A stretch of DNA of 64,000 nucleotides from Apis mellifera (lineage: Eukaryota; Arthropoda; Insecta; Hymenoptera; Apidae): contig NC_037641.1 in assembly GCF_003254395.2 (NCBI RefSeq), positions 10,998,501 through 11,062,500 of the forward strand. Direction: 5' to 3'. Positions 48,938 through 59,354 of the stretch are shown in pieces. The notes under the pieces were generated by a model. The model was given only the letters and a program-made list of their open reading frames with translations, made no database searches and was not told the DNA's origin. The position numbers and the translations under genes are program-made. Positions within the stretch are counted from its first letter, which is position 1. Each line of letters opens with the position of its first letter.

Positions 48938-50943
48938 GATGCACGGCCAGGTAGTACGAGAGTAGCTCGGATGTACCTAAGTATATATCGAGTATCGAGC
49001 GTGCCCTTGGGGGGATACCACGGGGGCGAGAAAGAGAGCGGGAGCACGGGTGGGAAGAGCGCATAAACGAAGGAACAGAAAAGAAAACGATTGAGATTGA
49101 ATTATAGCTCGCGGCTTAAACGTTGGATTCAAATCGATCCCATATATCACATTACCTGGCACCTTTATTTTGCTTTCTACGATCCTCCCCCCTTCCCCCG
49201 GCCTTTCCATTGTTTCACCGTCCCTCCCCTCCCCTCTCTCTCTCTTTTTCCCTTTGTTTCCTTCTTACATGGTGCGTGCAACATTGTACGTACAACAAGG
49301 TACGATCAATTGTACCGCTCTCTTCCAATCTCGTCTTCTACGCCCACGCGATCGATTTTCGATCGACCCCTAATATAATTCGTCGGTATATCGAACGGTA
49401 CTTTTTCTCGCAAGATTGTCGCAAATAATTTATAGCAACGAACTCCTCCTTTCATACCGTCGATGGGTCGAGGATTCAATGGCAAAAGGCAGAAGGTAGG
49501 AAATTTATTCCTAACGTTGACTAACGAACGCTAGGCGACGCTATTTTATACGTTGGCCATGTTTTTTCCCCCCCATTTGCACCGAGTGGAAGAGGAGGAG
49601 GGCATAAAGAAGAGAGAAAGCAGGCATTACATTGCCGCCGCCGCCACCTTTTAGCCGAGCTTACGATAATTTTCTCGTGTTTACGGTCGCCAGAGTATCG
49701 CGTCGCTTTTTCCCTGGAGAGAGGTAAAAAACATTGGAATAGCGCTATGCCTAGGATACGGAGATTGGAAACGCCGGCGCCAACACTTGCAATTCCCTTG
49801 TACTACTCGTGTATGTATATGTGTATATATTTGCAACGATCCTACACGCAGCTGGCGTGTAAATCAAGTGGGCTTCGTTAATGCTCGTCGAGGGGCCGAA
49901 TCAATTAAAATCGAAGCTCGAGGGGCTACGAGCGACTAAAAAACGTTACCGGCCAACTTTCCACGTACGAAATCGTTGGCGAAGAAATTCTTTATTACCA
50001 ACCTTTTCTTCTTCTTCTTCTCCTTTATCAAACCTCGTTTCGTTCCAGCTACGAACCGATTCTCCAATCCCTCGCCTTCCGATTCAAACGTTCCACCTCG
50101 GTGATACACAAGGTTTATGCGCGCGATGCATTCACGCGTTCGTGCATCCAGTCACGGCACGTTTAAACGAGTTTCGTTACGGAGATTGTCCAGTTGTCAT
50201 CCCGTTGCTCCGCGGCAGGCAACAGTCATGTATGAAACTCGTGACCGTGTCCGTGTGAAGATAAAATTGTTTCGTTAACTGAGCGAAATAAAAAAAGATA
50301 GTCTCGATCTTTTTTCAATCCGCAAGTTCGAACGTTTTCATCTTAAAAATCCTTGGTAAAAATTTCAGCAAGTTTCTCTTTTCTCGAAATTAAAAACTCG
50401 CGCTCCTAAAAAAGGGAAAAAAGGGTGGCGAAGGGTGGGAACGGATTGAATCATCCGGGATCGAGCCGAGTTCCCCCTTTCGTAAAAATTATACTCCACC
50501 GCTTCGTCCTTCCTGCATTCCACATAATAAACGCGAATGCGCGCACCGCCATGTCACGATTTCTTGGTACTTTTACGCGCACGTCGTCAAGGAGTGAAGA
50601 GGAGGCTCCTACGCGGGTCGTGGCGAATACCGTGCGCCGCTCTCTTCAGCCTGTCATTAATGACGATAATTTCCATCCCGCCGTTATAAATCCGGGCGAA
50701 TTTACCGGCGACGCGAATATTACCGCGTCGACCAATCCGGGACAATAATTACGGATGGTGGCTCACTTTGCCCCAGTAAACGTTCATTTAAGGGGCGGTG
50801 GAAAAAAAATCCACTGGATGAAAGTTTTTTGTCTCGCCTCCCTCTGTAACGAGGCGGAAACAGAGAATGTGACAACGTGGGGGCCGTTGTGCGGTTGGCC
50901 GTTTGCTCTTCTCTCCCAGCTGTTCCTACTCGTCGGATTATTG

Positions 50944-51015
50944 AAGATGCAAACGATGCTTCGTCGCCGTCGTCGTCGTCGTCGTCGACGTCGGCGGCGG
51001 CGGCGGCGGCGGCGC
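50944..51015. repeat. (CGT)n merging into (CGG)n trinucleotide repeat
   Basis: GTCGTC units pass through a GTCGACGTC palindrome into about seven CGG units. Frames through it give Arg-, Ser/Ala- or Pro/Thr-runs, so the ORFs here are repeat-driven. Confidence 0.9.
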
Positions 51016-53387
51016 GATTCCTTGAAAAAGAAGAAAGCCAGCCGTGTTGTTTACCGTGGCGACATTCGAGAAAAAAAGAAAGAAAGGATGTCGGCGTGAA
51101 CACGTTTCCAACGAAAGGGGCGAAAAGAGCGTGTCTTCGCTATTGTGAAATCGAATAGGCGAGGAAAAATCTCGGACGAGTTTTCCCTTCCTGTCCAATT
51201 GTAACACTTTCCTTTTCATCTTCTCACAAATAGAAAAGTTTAAAGACTCGACTCTTTCAATACGAATATATTTCTGTCGACTTTTCAGATGAAACCACGA
51301 CAGCCAGTCAAATGATCGGATAACGTTAACGATTGGTTTCGCTAATTTGCTCGACAGGCAGGATCGCACGTTCACGGGGTCGATCAATCCAGTATAGGTA
51401 GACATAAGTCGGAGTATTATTACGTAAGAGCGGCGCAAAGCTGACTGATGGGGGGTGAAAAGGGGTGAAAGGGTGGCACAGGTCGCTTTTGTTTGGTTGG
51501 AGTGCACGCCGGTTTCACCGGTAGCAGCACCGGTAGCAGGGAGAGAAAGAGAGAGAGAGAGAGAGAGTCAGGGTGGCTGGGACCTATACGTGTGCGTGCT
51601 TCACCGATCCACATCGTCCACGCGCCCCCTAACGCACCCCAGGCAAAAAGCACGGGGTTCAAGTGTACGTATATGCACGTACATGGCCGCGTTTAATAAG
51701 AATACGCGGCGGAGCAGACAGTCGGTGCGACGGTGTAGCGCTAACATTTTATTTATCAGCGCTGATGGCTTTTCTGTTCTCGCAAGGGTCGTCGTTCCTT
51801 TTTTCTTTTTCTTTCCTTTTCTCTTTTCTCTTTTTCGAGAAATCTAAAAGACGGATCCCCCTCGCACGATCGAGAGAACTGCGTTACGAACTACAACGAA
51901 TCCCTCCGCGTCCGTGATATTTCCTGTGATCACTCGACTAACAATTTGCGTACATCTATCTTCTTATCCTTCCGTTTCCTTATACATGGCGACGTTATGG
52001 AGTACCGTTCATCGTGACAACGTAGAATCGTGATAAATGAACACGAGGATTCTATCTCAAAACACGCGGAACATGTGCGACATCTGTACGTGCGATAACG
52101 GTCGAGATTTTTTCCCCCTTGTAAAAAAAAGAAAAAAAGAAAGAAAGAAAACAGAAAGCGGAGGTTAAGCGTTGAAGTTAACGCTTCACGCGAAAAGAAG
52201 TTGACGCCCCCGTTGACGGTATCACGATCTTGCAACAATCGAGAACGGCAGAAAGTCGAGAGCCACAGTCATCCGTTGATATTTCCCACTCCCGTGATAT
52301 ATACGCGCCACGTTACTACTCAGAACGGTGAAAAATATTGTCAAGGCGGCGTTGAAATATTACACTGTGTCAGGACGCAAGAATTGCTTGCACCGCACGG
52401 ACTATAATCTACCGCTGGCCACGTGGCTGGCTCGAGACCGACAATTCGTATTGCTCGCGTGAGGGAAATACGAGCGAGGTGACAATGAAATCCGCGACAG
52501 GTGAGATACCTCCTCCTCCCCCCCGCTTAAAATAATTATCGTTCAAATTTTCAATTTAAAGCGTTGTTGAAACGTGTGAAACGACATGGCACGAAATCTC
52601 TACGATACCTTCGTATCTTGGAAAAATAGAACTCGTATGGCAATCTCTCTTATCTACGTATTGCTATTCGGTCTTCGTACAAACATTAATCATTTGTTGG
52701 TAATTAGAAGAAAATGAATCGATAATTTAATTCGTTTCTCGAAAATTTCGTAACGTTGATCGATGTTCGCTCGTAAGAGGAACGTTTAATGGCGATGCAA
52801 GTTGCGATTAAATTGGACAGAAGCGGGCGAATGAAACGAGCAATCGGTTAATTAACTCGCTGTGTCTAACAGCTAAACGTTACAAACTGCGCGACCAGTC
52901 CAAATGCAACTGTCTGGCGCTCATCCAACAGGCGTATCCAAGACGTCGCGTTCTCGTAAGAATTTGTCGCCACGCCTCTACCGCGATAAACGCATCTCCA
53001 GCTACTGTGATTCGATATAGTTCGATCGACTCGTCGCTCCACATCTGTACAGTTAGCATTACTTAAGATATAAAAATATCTTTCTCGGTTGGAACGGCTC
53101 GTTTAAAGCATCGAAAGTTTTGACCGAGATAAATACGTAAATAGAAGGAAGGAAAGGGGAACGAGCTTATTACTCGGTTTTATATTTTATTAACGGTTTA
53201 CATCCGTTTACCTGTCAGATTGGATATACATTTTAACAAAGCCGCGATCGATCTACCCACTCGTCCGCCTCTTTTATTTTAATAACGAACTATTAACGGA
53301 TTTCTCCTCGCTCTTTCCCCTCCACTCCACTCTCCTTTCGTAGCATCGATGAACAGACTCTCTCTCACCCTCTTCGTCGGGAAGGGA

Positions 53388-53482
53388 TCCCGCTTTGAAG
53401 CGGGACGGTCGTCGGGCCGATTGTAAAATTTTATCGTGAAAGAGAAAACAGGAATTATTACAAATCCCGCGGCCCGTCCCGC
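53388..53482 (+). other. Two overlapping inverted repeats that can form alternative hairpins
   Basis: TCCCGCT and AGCGGGA at 53388-53405 form a 7-bp stem with a TTGA loop. The same GCGGGAC (53400-53406) can instead pair with GTCCCGC (53476-53482), continued by GGGCCG (53414-53419) with CGGCCC (53470-53475) and ATTGTAA (53420-53426) with TTACAAAT (53458-53465). That gives an 83-nt imperfect hairpin with a loop of about 31 nt. Whether it is transcribed is unknown. Confidence 0.5.
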
Positions 53483-55851
53483 CGCGTCATTTCCCTTAGA
53501 CGATTATTATTATTCCTGGAATATTTCGTATTTCAACGAGCTCACGTTTCAAACTCAGTTCACAACGAGTCTCGTCCAATCTATTTGATCATCGTTTAAT
53601 GAGAGGAACCGATTCCCGCTCGATCGAAGAACACCCTGTTCCCTTGTTCTTTCACAAAGCCACGCGTTCCTCACGCGTCTTTAACCGCGTGATTATCGCG
53701 CGTTTGTCACGACGCGTGGCGCTAATATCGCGCGCTCGGCCTCCACGCACGTTGGCAGCCTTTGATGCGCGGCAGGAATTCACGGCATTTGATCTGAATT
53801 AGTACACGCTTCTCCAACACGGTATGCGTATACCATCCAATTTCTCTTGGCTGCCATTCAACGCGCTTTCAACCGCGTGGATAAGTGCGTCGCGATAAAC
53901 TTCAATTAGCGATATCAACCTTGACGATCGCGTTGTTAATTTATCGCGTCGACGCGTGCGGCGCTGTTGTCGCTCGCTGCTCTCCGCTGATCGTTCCGTT
54001 CGACGAAACGTTTCGTTTCCACAAAATAACGATGATAATAATGAACGAAACGAGGGGATAAGAAGAGAGAGAGTCATCGTTTGTATTTGAGATCGAAAAG
54101 TGGCAAATGGTAGCAAGCTAGGTTAATGGTGTGGTATCGAGCAATGACGTTGAACTAATTTATTGAGGTTAAAGCCTCACCTTGTCCATCTATCGTTTCG
54201 AAACGCAACGTAAACAACGGTCGAGTCGAGATTGTTGGATCGATTACTTTTACAACTCGATATATCGCGGATATTACTGTATATACCGTGTAATACCAAC
54301 CCCTTTAACTCGCGAGACTCGCGTCCTGTCCATGGCTCATACAAATCTTTCCCCGGGGTACTTTATCTCAAAGAAGGCATCGCTCACTAGTCACGGGAAG
54401 TGGCTCTCGCAATCTTTTCCTTGAATGCCGGTCGCGAGTCCGCTCGACATTCACAGGATATTAAATGAAAACATTGGACGGTTTTTCTAGTCGGCGGAAC
54501 TGCTACCTAATATTTGCCAAGAACGATATCGCAAAGGAACCATCAGCAGACACGCTTCTCTTCCTTTCTCTTTTTCCCTTTTCCTTTTCTTTCTCTTTCT
54601 CTTTTCTCTTTCCTTTCTTTCTTTCTTTCCCCGCTTGCTTACTCTCCAGCTCCCCAGGCCGAGGAATACCCAGTTCCACCGAAAGGGAGGGGGGAGAGGC
54701 CTAACTTATACCTCCCGGTTAAACGTAAAAATCTCTGGAGAGAGAGGGAGAGAGAGAGACTAGAGAAAAAAAGATCCGAAAGGAAGGAGGCACGGGAAAT
54801 CGCATAAGACCGAGATACGCCTTAAAATAATCTTGCCATTTCGCTGGTACGCGCCGCATAATGCGGCACAGACAGCCACGGTACACTCGGCTCGAGCCGA
54901 ATAAACCGAGAGATGAGCAGATTTTATCGCTATCAATTTACAATACGGCCCTACACCGGCCGCGCCACGACAGGTTTTACGGTCCTGTTCTGGTCAACTA
55001 ACGCAAAACGGATCTTATCGACCGTACCTCCCGATTGTTTGCTCAAATAGAGAGCCAATTTTATGGTTTATACATTGCCGCGAGCTATGAAATGAAATGT
55101 TTTCATTTCCCTCGAATTAACGAAACATCCTGGACCCCTTTGGCTTTTTTTTTATTTATTTATTTGTTTGTTTTCTTCCTTTCTTTTTTCCTTTTTTTTT
55201 TACCCCTTCACCTCCTCCTCCTCCTCCTCCTCTTCTCTCTCCTTTTGTAATATTTTTCCGCTTTTGTTTTCGCTACTCGAAAAGCGTCGATTGGAAATTT
55301 TACGCGCAACAGATTAGCACGAGTCTGTCCCCCGCAAACGATCAAAGGGTCGAAACAATGGACAACGCGGAAGCGTACATATGCGTACATACATATATGC
55401 GTGCGTGTGTGCGTATTCGATCGAAATTTTATAATAGTCGGTACATCGGTCCATTTATCGACCGAAATGTTTTTTCGAGCGAATTCGTCCGTTCGCGGGG
55501 AAGAGGGACGAGCATGGAGCATGCAGCGAACGATGATCCGGCAAAACCATCATCGCATTTACGTATCGAATATCAAGACTCATCATCGGCAATCAACGCG
55601 CAACAAAATAGAACGATGTGGAGATTGGATCGATGGAGATGGAGATGGATAAACAACGAAACTCGTTACCCTGATTTATACGATCCGTAACGTAACGTTT
55701 CCATTGTTTCGCGTGCGAACATTGTATAATAAATCCGAATGAATATAAACTGGCCCGTTACGACATTGAATGCTGCACGGATCGAATACGTAAGGATTCG
55801 TTCGACGAATCCTCCGTTCTCTCGAACGTTTTCTTTGACGAACTTCGTTAA

Positions 55852-56052
55852 TTATTTTCGCACTTCGGAAGCATGGCTACGAAAGTTTTCCTGTAAGTTG
55901 TCGAGTGGCTCGGTGCCACTCGGAAGAAGAGTGGGGGGGATAGGAAGATTATCAATGTTAACGATGCCATTCTCGATGGCGAGATATGGCGTCGTACGCC
56001 ATACGAGTCTACGGGAGAGTGAAAGCACCGCGTATGTTGCCACGTGGGTTAC
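55852..56052 (-). CDS. Possible terminal exon (66 codons plus stop)
   Basis: A plausible acceptor (TTTAATTACAG) is followed by 66 open codons and TAA. The peptide starts VTHVATYAVL and ends SHASEVRK, with no low-complexity sequence. The preceding exon on this strand already ends in a stop and has no good donor, so the partner exon is not identified. The plus strand is also open across most of this segment. The acceptor and composition favour the minus strand only slightly. Confidence 0.25.
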   Translation of the reverse strand, partial: VTHVATYAVLSLSRRLVWRTTPYLAIENGIVNIDNLPIPPTLLPSGTEPLDNLQENFRSHASEVRK

Positions 56053-56368
56053 CTGTAATTAAATCGACCGACCTCTCCCCCTCCCCCCCTCGACTAGACT
56101 CTTACCCGTTTATTAATTAACGCGTTACGTTACGAAATTATTACCATGCGATAAAAACCGTCTGGGGATGGGAGGAGGGGGTGGTATCGCGACGTTTTGT
56201 TCGGCGGTTATATATTTTCGATCGAAAATCTGGAAAATTGTAATTAATCATCGATGGTTAAATCCGGTACATGGTGGTTGTGTTTATTGCAAACGGCGCT
56301 TACACCATTCTAAAAGGTACACATGGAATTTTTCTCGACGGAGTGCAAACTCGAATGAAATTATAATT

Positions 56369-56647
56369 TTAATAATTTTCGCAATAATTGATATCCCTTC
56401 TCCTCGACGATTTGTTGGTGCACGTGTGGAGGGTGGGTGACTTGCTGGCGCAGAAAGTGACCGAGGACATGGATTGGGATGATCCAGTACGGTTGCAAAC
56501 GTCTAAAAGTTTCTCGATCGATCCCTGTATTATCGGCTTAAAGCCGCCGATAGCGCACGCGCTTCGAAGAATCGCCTTCTGGATCGCCTTCTCGGCCTCT
56601 TTCCGCTCGTTCTTCATGTATTCGATCTCTTTCCGCAATTGATACAC
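56369..56647 (-). CDS. Exon 2 (terminal) of the Cys/Lys-rich gene (residues 100-191)
   Basis: A pyrimidine-containing acceptor ending TTCGTAG precedes the exon, and the phase-0 join gives LECE|VYQLRKEIEY without a break. The first 30 residues form a charged amphipathic helix (KNERKEAEKAIQKAI), probably a short coiled coil. A moderately hydrophobic segment follows, then a Ser/Thr/Cys-rich tail ending in YCENY and TAA. An ATTAAA motif lies right after the stop and could serve as the polyadenylation signal. The predicted protein is about 191 residues with 14 cysteines. A second frame is open over the last 46 codons and also reads like protein, so the 3' part could carry an indel near 56505-56512. 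The intron, 56648-56887, is 240 nt, a normal size for an insect. Confidence 0.55.
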   Translation of the reverse strand: MYQLRKEIEYMKNERKEAEKAIQKAILRSACAIGGFKPIIQGSIEKLLDVCNRTGSSQSMSSVTFCASKSPTLHTCTNKSSRRRDINYCENY

Positions 56648-56887
56648 CTACGAACAGGTAATATTTCATCGAGATTCGCGAGGGGAGAATCGCGAATCGA
56701 GCCGATTGACTGATTTCGTTCCGATCCAAAAAATTCTGACCGAGCAACGAAAAAATCGTGGCTGGGTTGATTTCACGCGGAGTCGAGATTTCTTTTTTTT
56801 TTTTCTTTCTTTGCACGAATTCGACGAGCGAACGAATCCTGGAAAATCAGCCAAACGGTCGATGGACGGTCGAAAATCATATCTCAC

Positions 56888-57184
56888 TTCGCATTCCAAC
56901 TTTTGAATACGATTGCTCTCGCATTTCGGGCATCCTATAGTCGAAATTTTACGCTCCCTCTCCGGACACGTTTTCGGCATACATTTCGACAATTGTTTCG
57001 ACACGCAGGCCGACACTTGCGGATATTTCACTTGAGATCGTTTCGAGGAGGGGATCTCCTGCCTTGCTAATTTTTTAGCTTCTGGACACGTCACCCGCCT
57101 TCCATTTTTTTGAGAACACGGTACATTTCGTATATATTTTCTAATCACTTGCTTTTGCGGGCATGATATTAATTGGGTTGGCAT
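56888..57184 (-). CDS. Exon 1 of a two-exon gene for a Cys/Lys-rich protein (residues 1-99)
   Basis: The ATG at 57184 has an in-frame TAG a few codons upstream, so this start is well defined. The exon encodes 99 residues with nine cysteines (8, 23, 33, 60, 68, 73, 85, 88, 98), often as CP followed shortly by lysine or arginine: SCPQK, TCPEAKK, TCPERERK, GCPKCE. It ends ...KLECE at a good donor, GAA|GTGAGA, in phase 0, and joins the exon at 56647. Spacing of the cysteines does not match a zinc finger I can name, and there is no signal peptide. High Cys/Lys/Arg content is seen in some sperm chromatin and axonemal proteins, but that is only an analogy. A TATA-like box lies about 170 nt upstream. 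Confidence 0.6.
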
Positions 57185-57222
57185 CGCCTTCCGTCGTTTC
57201 TATATGTCTACAAAAATTTTCA

Positions 57223-57228
57223 AATTTA
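57223..57228 (-). terminator. Possible poly(A) signal ATTAAA of the coiled-coil gene
   Basis: The minus strand reads ATTAAA about 190 nt after the stop of the 127-codon ORF and about 40 nt before the start codon of the next gene. It is a common variant poly(A) signal and the only clear candidate between the two genes. If it is used, the upstream transcript would end inside the leader of the downstream gene. Confidence 0.2.
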
Positions 57229-57351
57229 ATTTTGATACATGATTTCAAAGTTTGATCGGTCGAAGATTGAAGTCCATCGCGTGAATATGTCCCCTGTCGA
57301 TAATTCGATGTGTCGCTCTCTCGAATCGTGTCAACGTCATGTTGATCCCCC

Positions 57352-57359
57352 CTTTATAT
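57352..57359 (-). promoter_or_regulatory. TATA-like box between the two minus-strand genes
   Basis: The minus strand reads ATATAAAG here, in a GC-poor setting, about 170 nt before the ATG of the Cys/Lys-rich gene and about 60 nt beyond the stop of the coiled-coil gene. It would let the downstream gene be transcribed on its own. A short ORF of about 31 codons begins just after it (MTLTRFERAT...) and may be a leader ORF. No initiator was confirmed. Confidence 0.3.
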
Positions 57360-57415
57360 GTAGAATTTTGTGTATGTACAGAAATGCGAATGTCCACGGA
57401 GAACGAAGATCTTTC

Positions 57416-57799
57416 TCATTTCTTGGTGTCCTTCTTCTTCGAGCTTTTCAACAATTTCATACGTATTTTCTTCTTGGCCTTCGCCCCATCGTCCGATACG
57501 TTCTTCGATCTCGATGCTGGGACAACATCCTCGTCCTCATCGTCATTCTCCGGCTTTTGCAAAGAAACACGCTTGCTCGTTTCAGGTTGCAGGCCGCGAT
57601 TTAACGAAGGGAATTCACTGGCGACGCGCGTCGCGCCACTGAAAGCCGCCAGCCGGCTCTCGTATCCGATACTGTCGCGTTTCAATTTCGAATTCTCGTT
57701 CTCCAATCTAGCGATCTCTTTCTCCAGTTGCGCCATGCGTTTGTCCTTCTCGTTGATCTTCTTGATCTTCCTGTAGATCTTGCTGTTCCCCGTGGACAT
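57416..57799 (-). CDS. Intron-less ORF for a short leucine-zipper coiled-coil protein with a lysine-rich tail (127 aa)
   Basis: I do not recognise the family. The start is ATG at 57799; the same frame upstream reaches a stop with no other ATG. Residues 1-21 are basic. Residues 15-39 form a clean heptad zipper: L25, L32 and L39 at d, with I15, M22, I29 and N36 at a. An Asn at an a position is typical of two-stranded parallel coiled coils, so a dimer is my inference. Residues 84-91 are acidic and 107-127 are lysine-rich with repeated KKK, a possible nuclear-localisation or nucleic-acid-contact tail. There is no signal peptide or membrane segment. The stop is TGA at the low-coordinate end, and I see no convincing donor that would skip it. 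A second minus-strand gene starts 231 nt further on. An ORF in another frame overlaps its 5' end. Coding status rests on heptad order and charge segregation only. Confidence 0.55.
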   Translation of the reverse strand: MSTGNSKIYRKIKKINEKDKRMAQLEKEIARLENENSKLKRDSIGYESRLAAFSGATRVASEFPSLNRGLQPETSKRVSLQKPENDDEDEDVVPASRSKNVSDDGAKAKKKIRMKLLKSSKKKDTKK

Positions 57800-57996
57800 C
57801 GCCGGAAACGGTGTGGAATGAACGAGCCGGTGATTAAAATTGTTGTTGATGCCGGTGAGATCTGAGATCGATTACATTTTTCATGGCGGAAAAAGGTGTC
57901 GCCACCTGGCGCACCTTGGGGGGAAAAAACAATGAAAAATCCTCCAACGTGGCGAACGCCTGCTTGAAAGTCGTCTTTTATTGCGTTGCCAACCAT
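57682..57996 (-). CDS. Upstream ORF overlapping the start of the coiled-coil ORF in another frame (104 aa)
   Basis: An ATG-led frame of 104 codons starts 197 nt before the coiled-coil start and overlaps its first 118 nt in a different frame. Its first two thirds have mixed, protein-like composition (begins MVGNAIKDDF, with GGFFIVFSPQGAPGG), while the overlapping third turns into Arg/Thr-rich text, as expected for a shadow of the real frame. A strong pyrimidine run followed by AAG near 57926 could be an acceptor that removes this start and leaves only the coiled-coil ORF. It may be a regulatory upstream ORF, an alternative first coding exon, or chance. Confidence 0.2.
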   Translation of the reverse strand: MVGNAIKDDFQAGVRHVGGFFIVFSPQGAPGGDTFFRHEKCNRSQISPASTTILITGSFIPHRFRRCPRGTARSTGRSRRSTRRTNAWRNWRKRSLDWRTRIRN

Positions 57997-58110
57997 GCCA
58001 AACTTCCATCCGAAATCAAATCCGTTTTAACTCTCGTAAATACACGTCACGCGTATTAAATATACACATTAAACGATATCACGCTTTTCGCGATATTGCG
58101 AAAGCGCGTT

Positions 58111-58298
58111 TTATTTTCCCCCTCGACGCGTATCCGCTCCTCGCGGATCCACCGGTGGCGAAGATGGAAAGAATGGGAGGTTGGTGTTCGTCGAAGGGGC
58201 AAATCCCTCATCTTCCGTCTGAATCGTCCGACTAAATGAAACGGGTCCTTCCTCCCTCTCCCTCGAAAACGTCGCAATATTTTTAACGCGACCCCGTG

Positions 58299-58331
<33 letters not shown>

Positions 58332-58341
58332 TCTCGTTCAC
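58111..58341 (-). CDS. Small ORF with a microsatellite-encoded poly-leucine N-terminus (76 aa)
   Basis: The ATG is followed by four codons and then ten consecutive TTA codons from a TAA/TTA trinucleotide repeat. This gives a Leu10 core that would resemble a signal peptide or membrane anchor. Downstream residues are polar and acidic/Ser/Pro-rich (IQTEDEGFAPSTNT, SSPPVDPRG) before TAA. It lies upstream of the coiled-coil gene on the same strand. The leucine run probably reflects the repeat rather than selection. The rest has coding-like composition, and a CATTTAG acceptor-like site inside it suggests an alternative exon reading. Confidence 0.2.
58301..58330. repeat. (AAT)n trinucleotide repeat
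   Basis: About ten AAT units. On the minus strand they read as TTA and supply the Leu10 run of the small ORF at 58111-58341. Confidence 0.95.
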
Positions 58342-58438
58342 AAGCGAGAGACGGGAGAGAAATCGGTACTTTCCTCCCCGGATCTTTATTCCATTAAAAA
58401 AAGACCCGGCAGCTCTTTATATTTCCGAGCGGAAACTC

Positions 58439-58466
58439 CAGCCAGCCAGCCAGCCAGCCAGCCAGC
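58439..58466. repeat. (CAGC)n tetranucleotide repeat
   Basis: About seven CAGC units in a row, ending in TAGACAG. Confidence 0.95.
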
Positions 58467-58925
58467 TAGACAGATTCCGCTTTCCTCCCAATTCTTCTCA
58501 CACTCTTCTCTTCCCTTCTGGTCGTTACTCCTTTTTTATCCGGATACCGTAACGACCTGTTGCCGTTACCGATATTGAGGATGCTTTAATGCAGACCTCG
58601 GCCGCATTAACGGCTCGAAATATCGTGGCGAGATTCAATTCGGAGAAAATAATTCGCGACTACCTTTAAATATTTATTAAAAGCAAAGCCGAGCCGAGTG
58701 GACGGATCCGGTTTTTCTTTTTTCTTTTTTTCTTTTCTACTTCCCTCGACCGTGAACTCGAGCACTCCTGAGCCTAGGTAAATAAATTTCCTCCGAATTC
58801 CGTTTATCGAATTTCTCGTCACACTCCCCCCTCCCCCTTGTTCAATTCCAACAACCCTTTGCAACAACACGACAGGAGCAGCAGCAGCGGGACGGTTGGG
58901 TTCGCCTTTCCTTATTGCCCGATCA

Positions 58926-59099
58926 CCGATGCGTGTCGCGGTCCACGAAGGCTCGTCCTACTTTGTGGACACACATGGTAGACAGAGCGAAATTTATTTA
59001 ACTCAATTAAGGAGGCCCGTCGAGAATGTTCGAGTGGCTGCACAGCCAATTGAAAGTTACACGTGTTTTTGTCAGCTCTCGTTTAACGGGAAAGCTTGA
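58926..59099 (+). CDS. Short ATG-led ORF of unknown coding status (57 aa)
   Basis: An ATG starts 57 codons (MRVAVHEGSSYFVD ... CQLSFNGKA) with mixed, non-repetitive composition, and the frame is open for a few codons further upstream. A second plus-strand frame is open over its 3' half and runs to 59223. There are no strong flanking splice sites. It may be a small ORF, an exon fragment or chance. Confidence 0.12.
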   Translation, partial: PMRVAVHEGSSYFVDTHGRQSEIYLTQLRRPVENVRVAAQPIESYTCFCQLSFNGKA

Positions 59100-59298
59100 G
59101 GAGAAGAGGCGAGGTGAAACCAGATACGCCACAGTCGAGGCAGGAGTGATTAAAAAGAAGAGGAAGAAGGAGAGCGAACGAGGGAGGGAGGGTGTGTGCG
59201 TGCGTGTGTGTGCTCTGCAGTAAACGAGTAAATGTCCGCTCGAATAAGAAAACCCTCCCTCCCCCATCGACGACGAAGAAACCACCGAACGCGTCTCC

Positions 59299-59302
<4 letters not shown>

Positions 59303-59351
<49 letters not shown>
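59303..59351. repeat. (TA)n microsatellite
   Basis: A pure TA dinucleotide run of about 49 bp, the longest of its type here. It creates artefactual Ile-Tyr repeat ORFs. Confidence 0.97.

Positions 59352-59354
<3 letters not shown>

Larger units (their letters stand above)
47436..55851. other. Long stretch with no supported gene
   Basis: It contains a CpG- and CT-rich patch at 47.4-47.7 kb, two AT microsatellites, a C-run at 48645-48659, the CGT/CGG repeat, the hairpin at 53.4 kb and pyrimidine tracts at 54.56-54.65 and 55.15-55.25 kb. A minus-strand ATGGACAAG|GTGAGG near 54179-54187 could be a minimal first coding exon, but no downstream partner was found. Confidence 0.4.

Noticed and set aside
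50938..51507. 189-codon frame on the minus strand
   Set aside because: It starts without ATG and ends in the CGT/CGG repeat as Pro and Thr runs. Length is within chance expectation.
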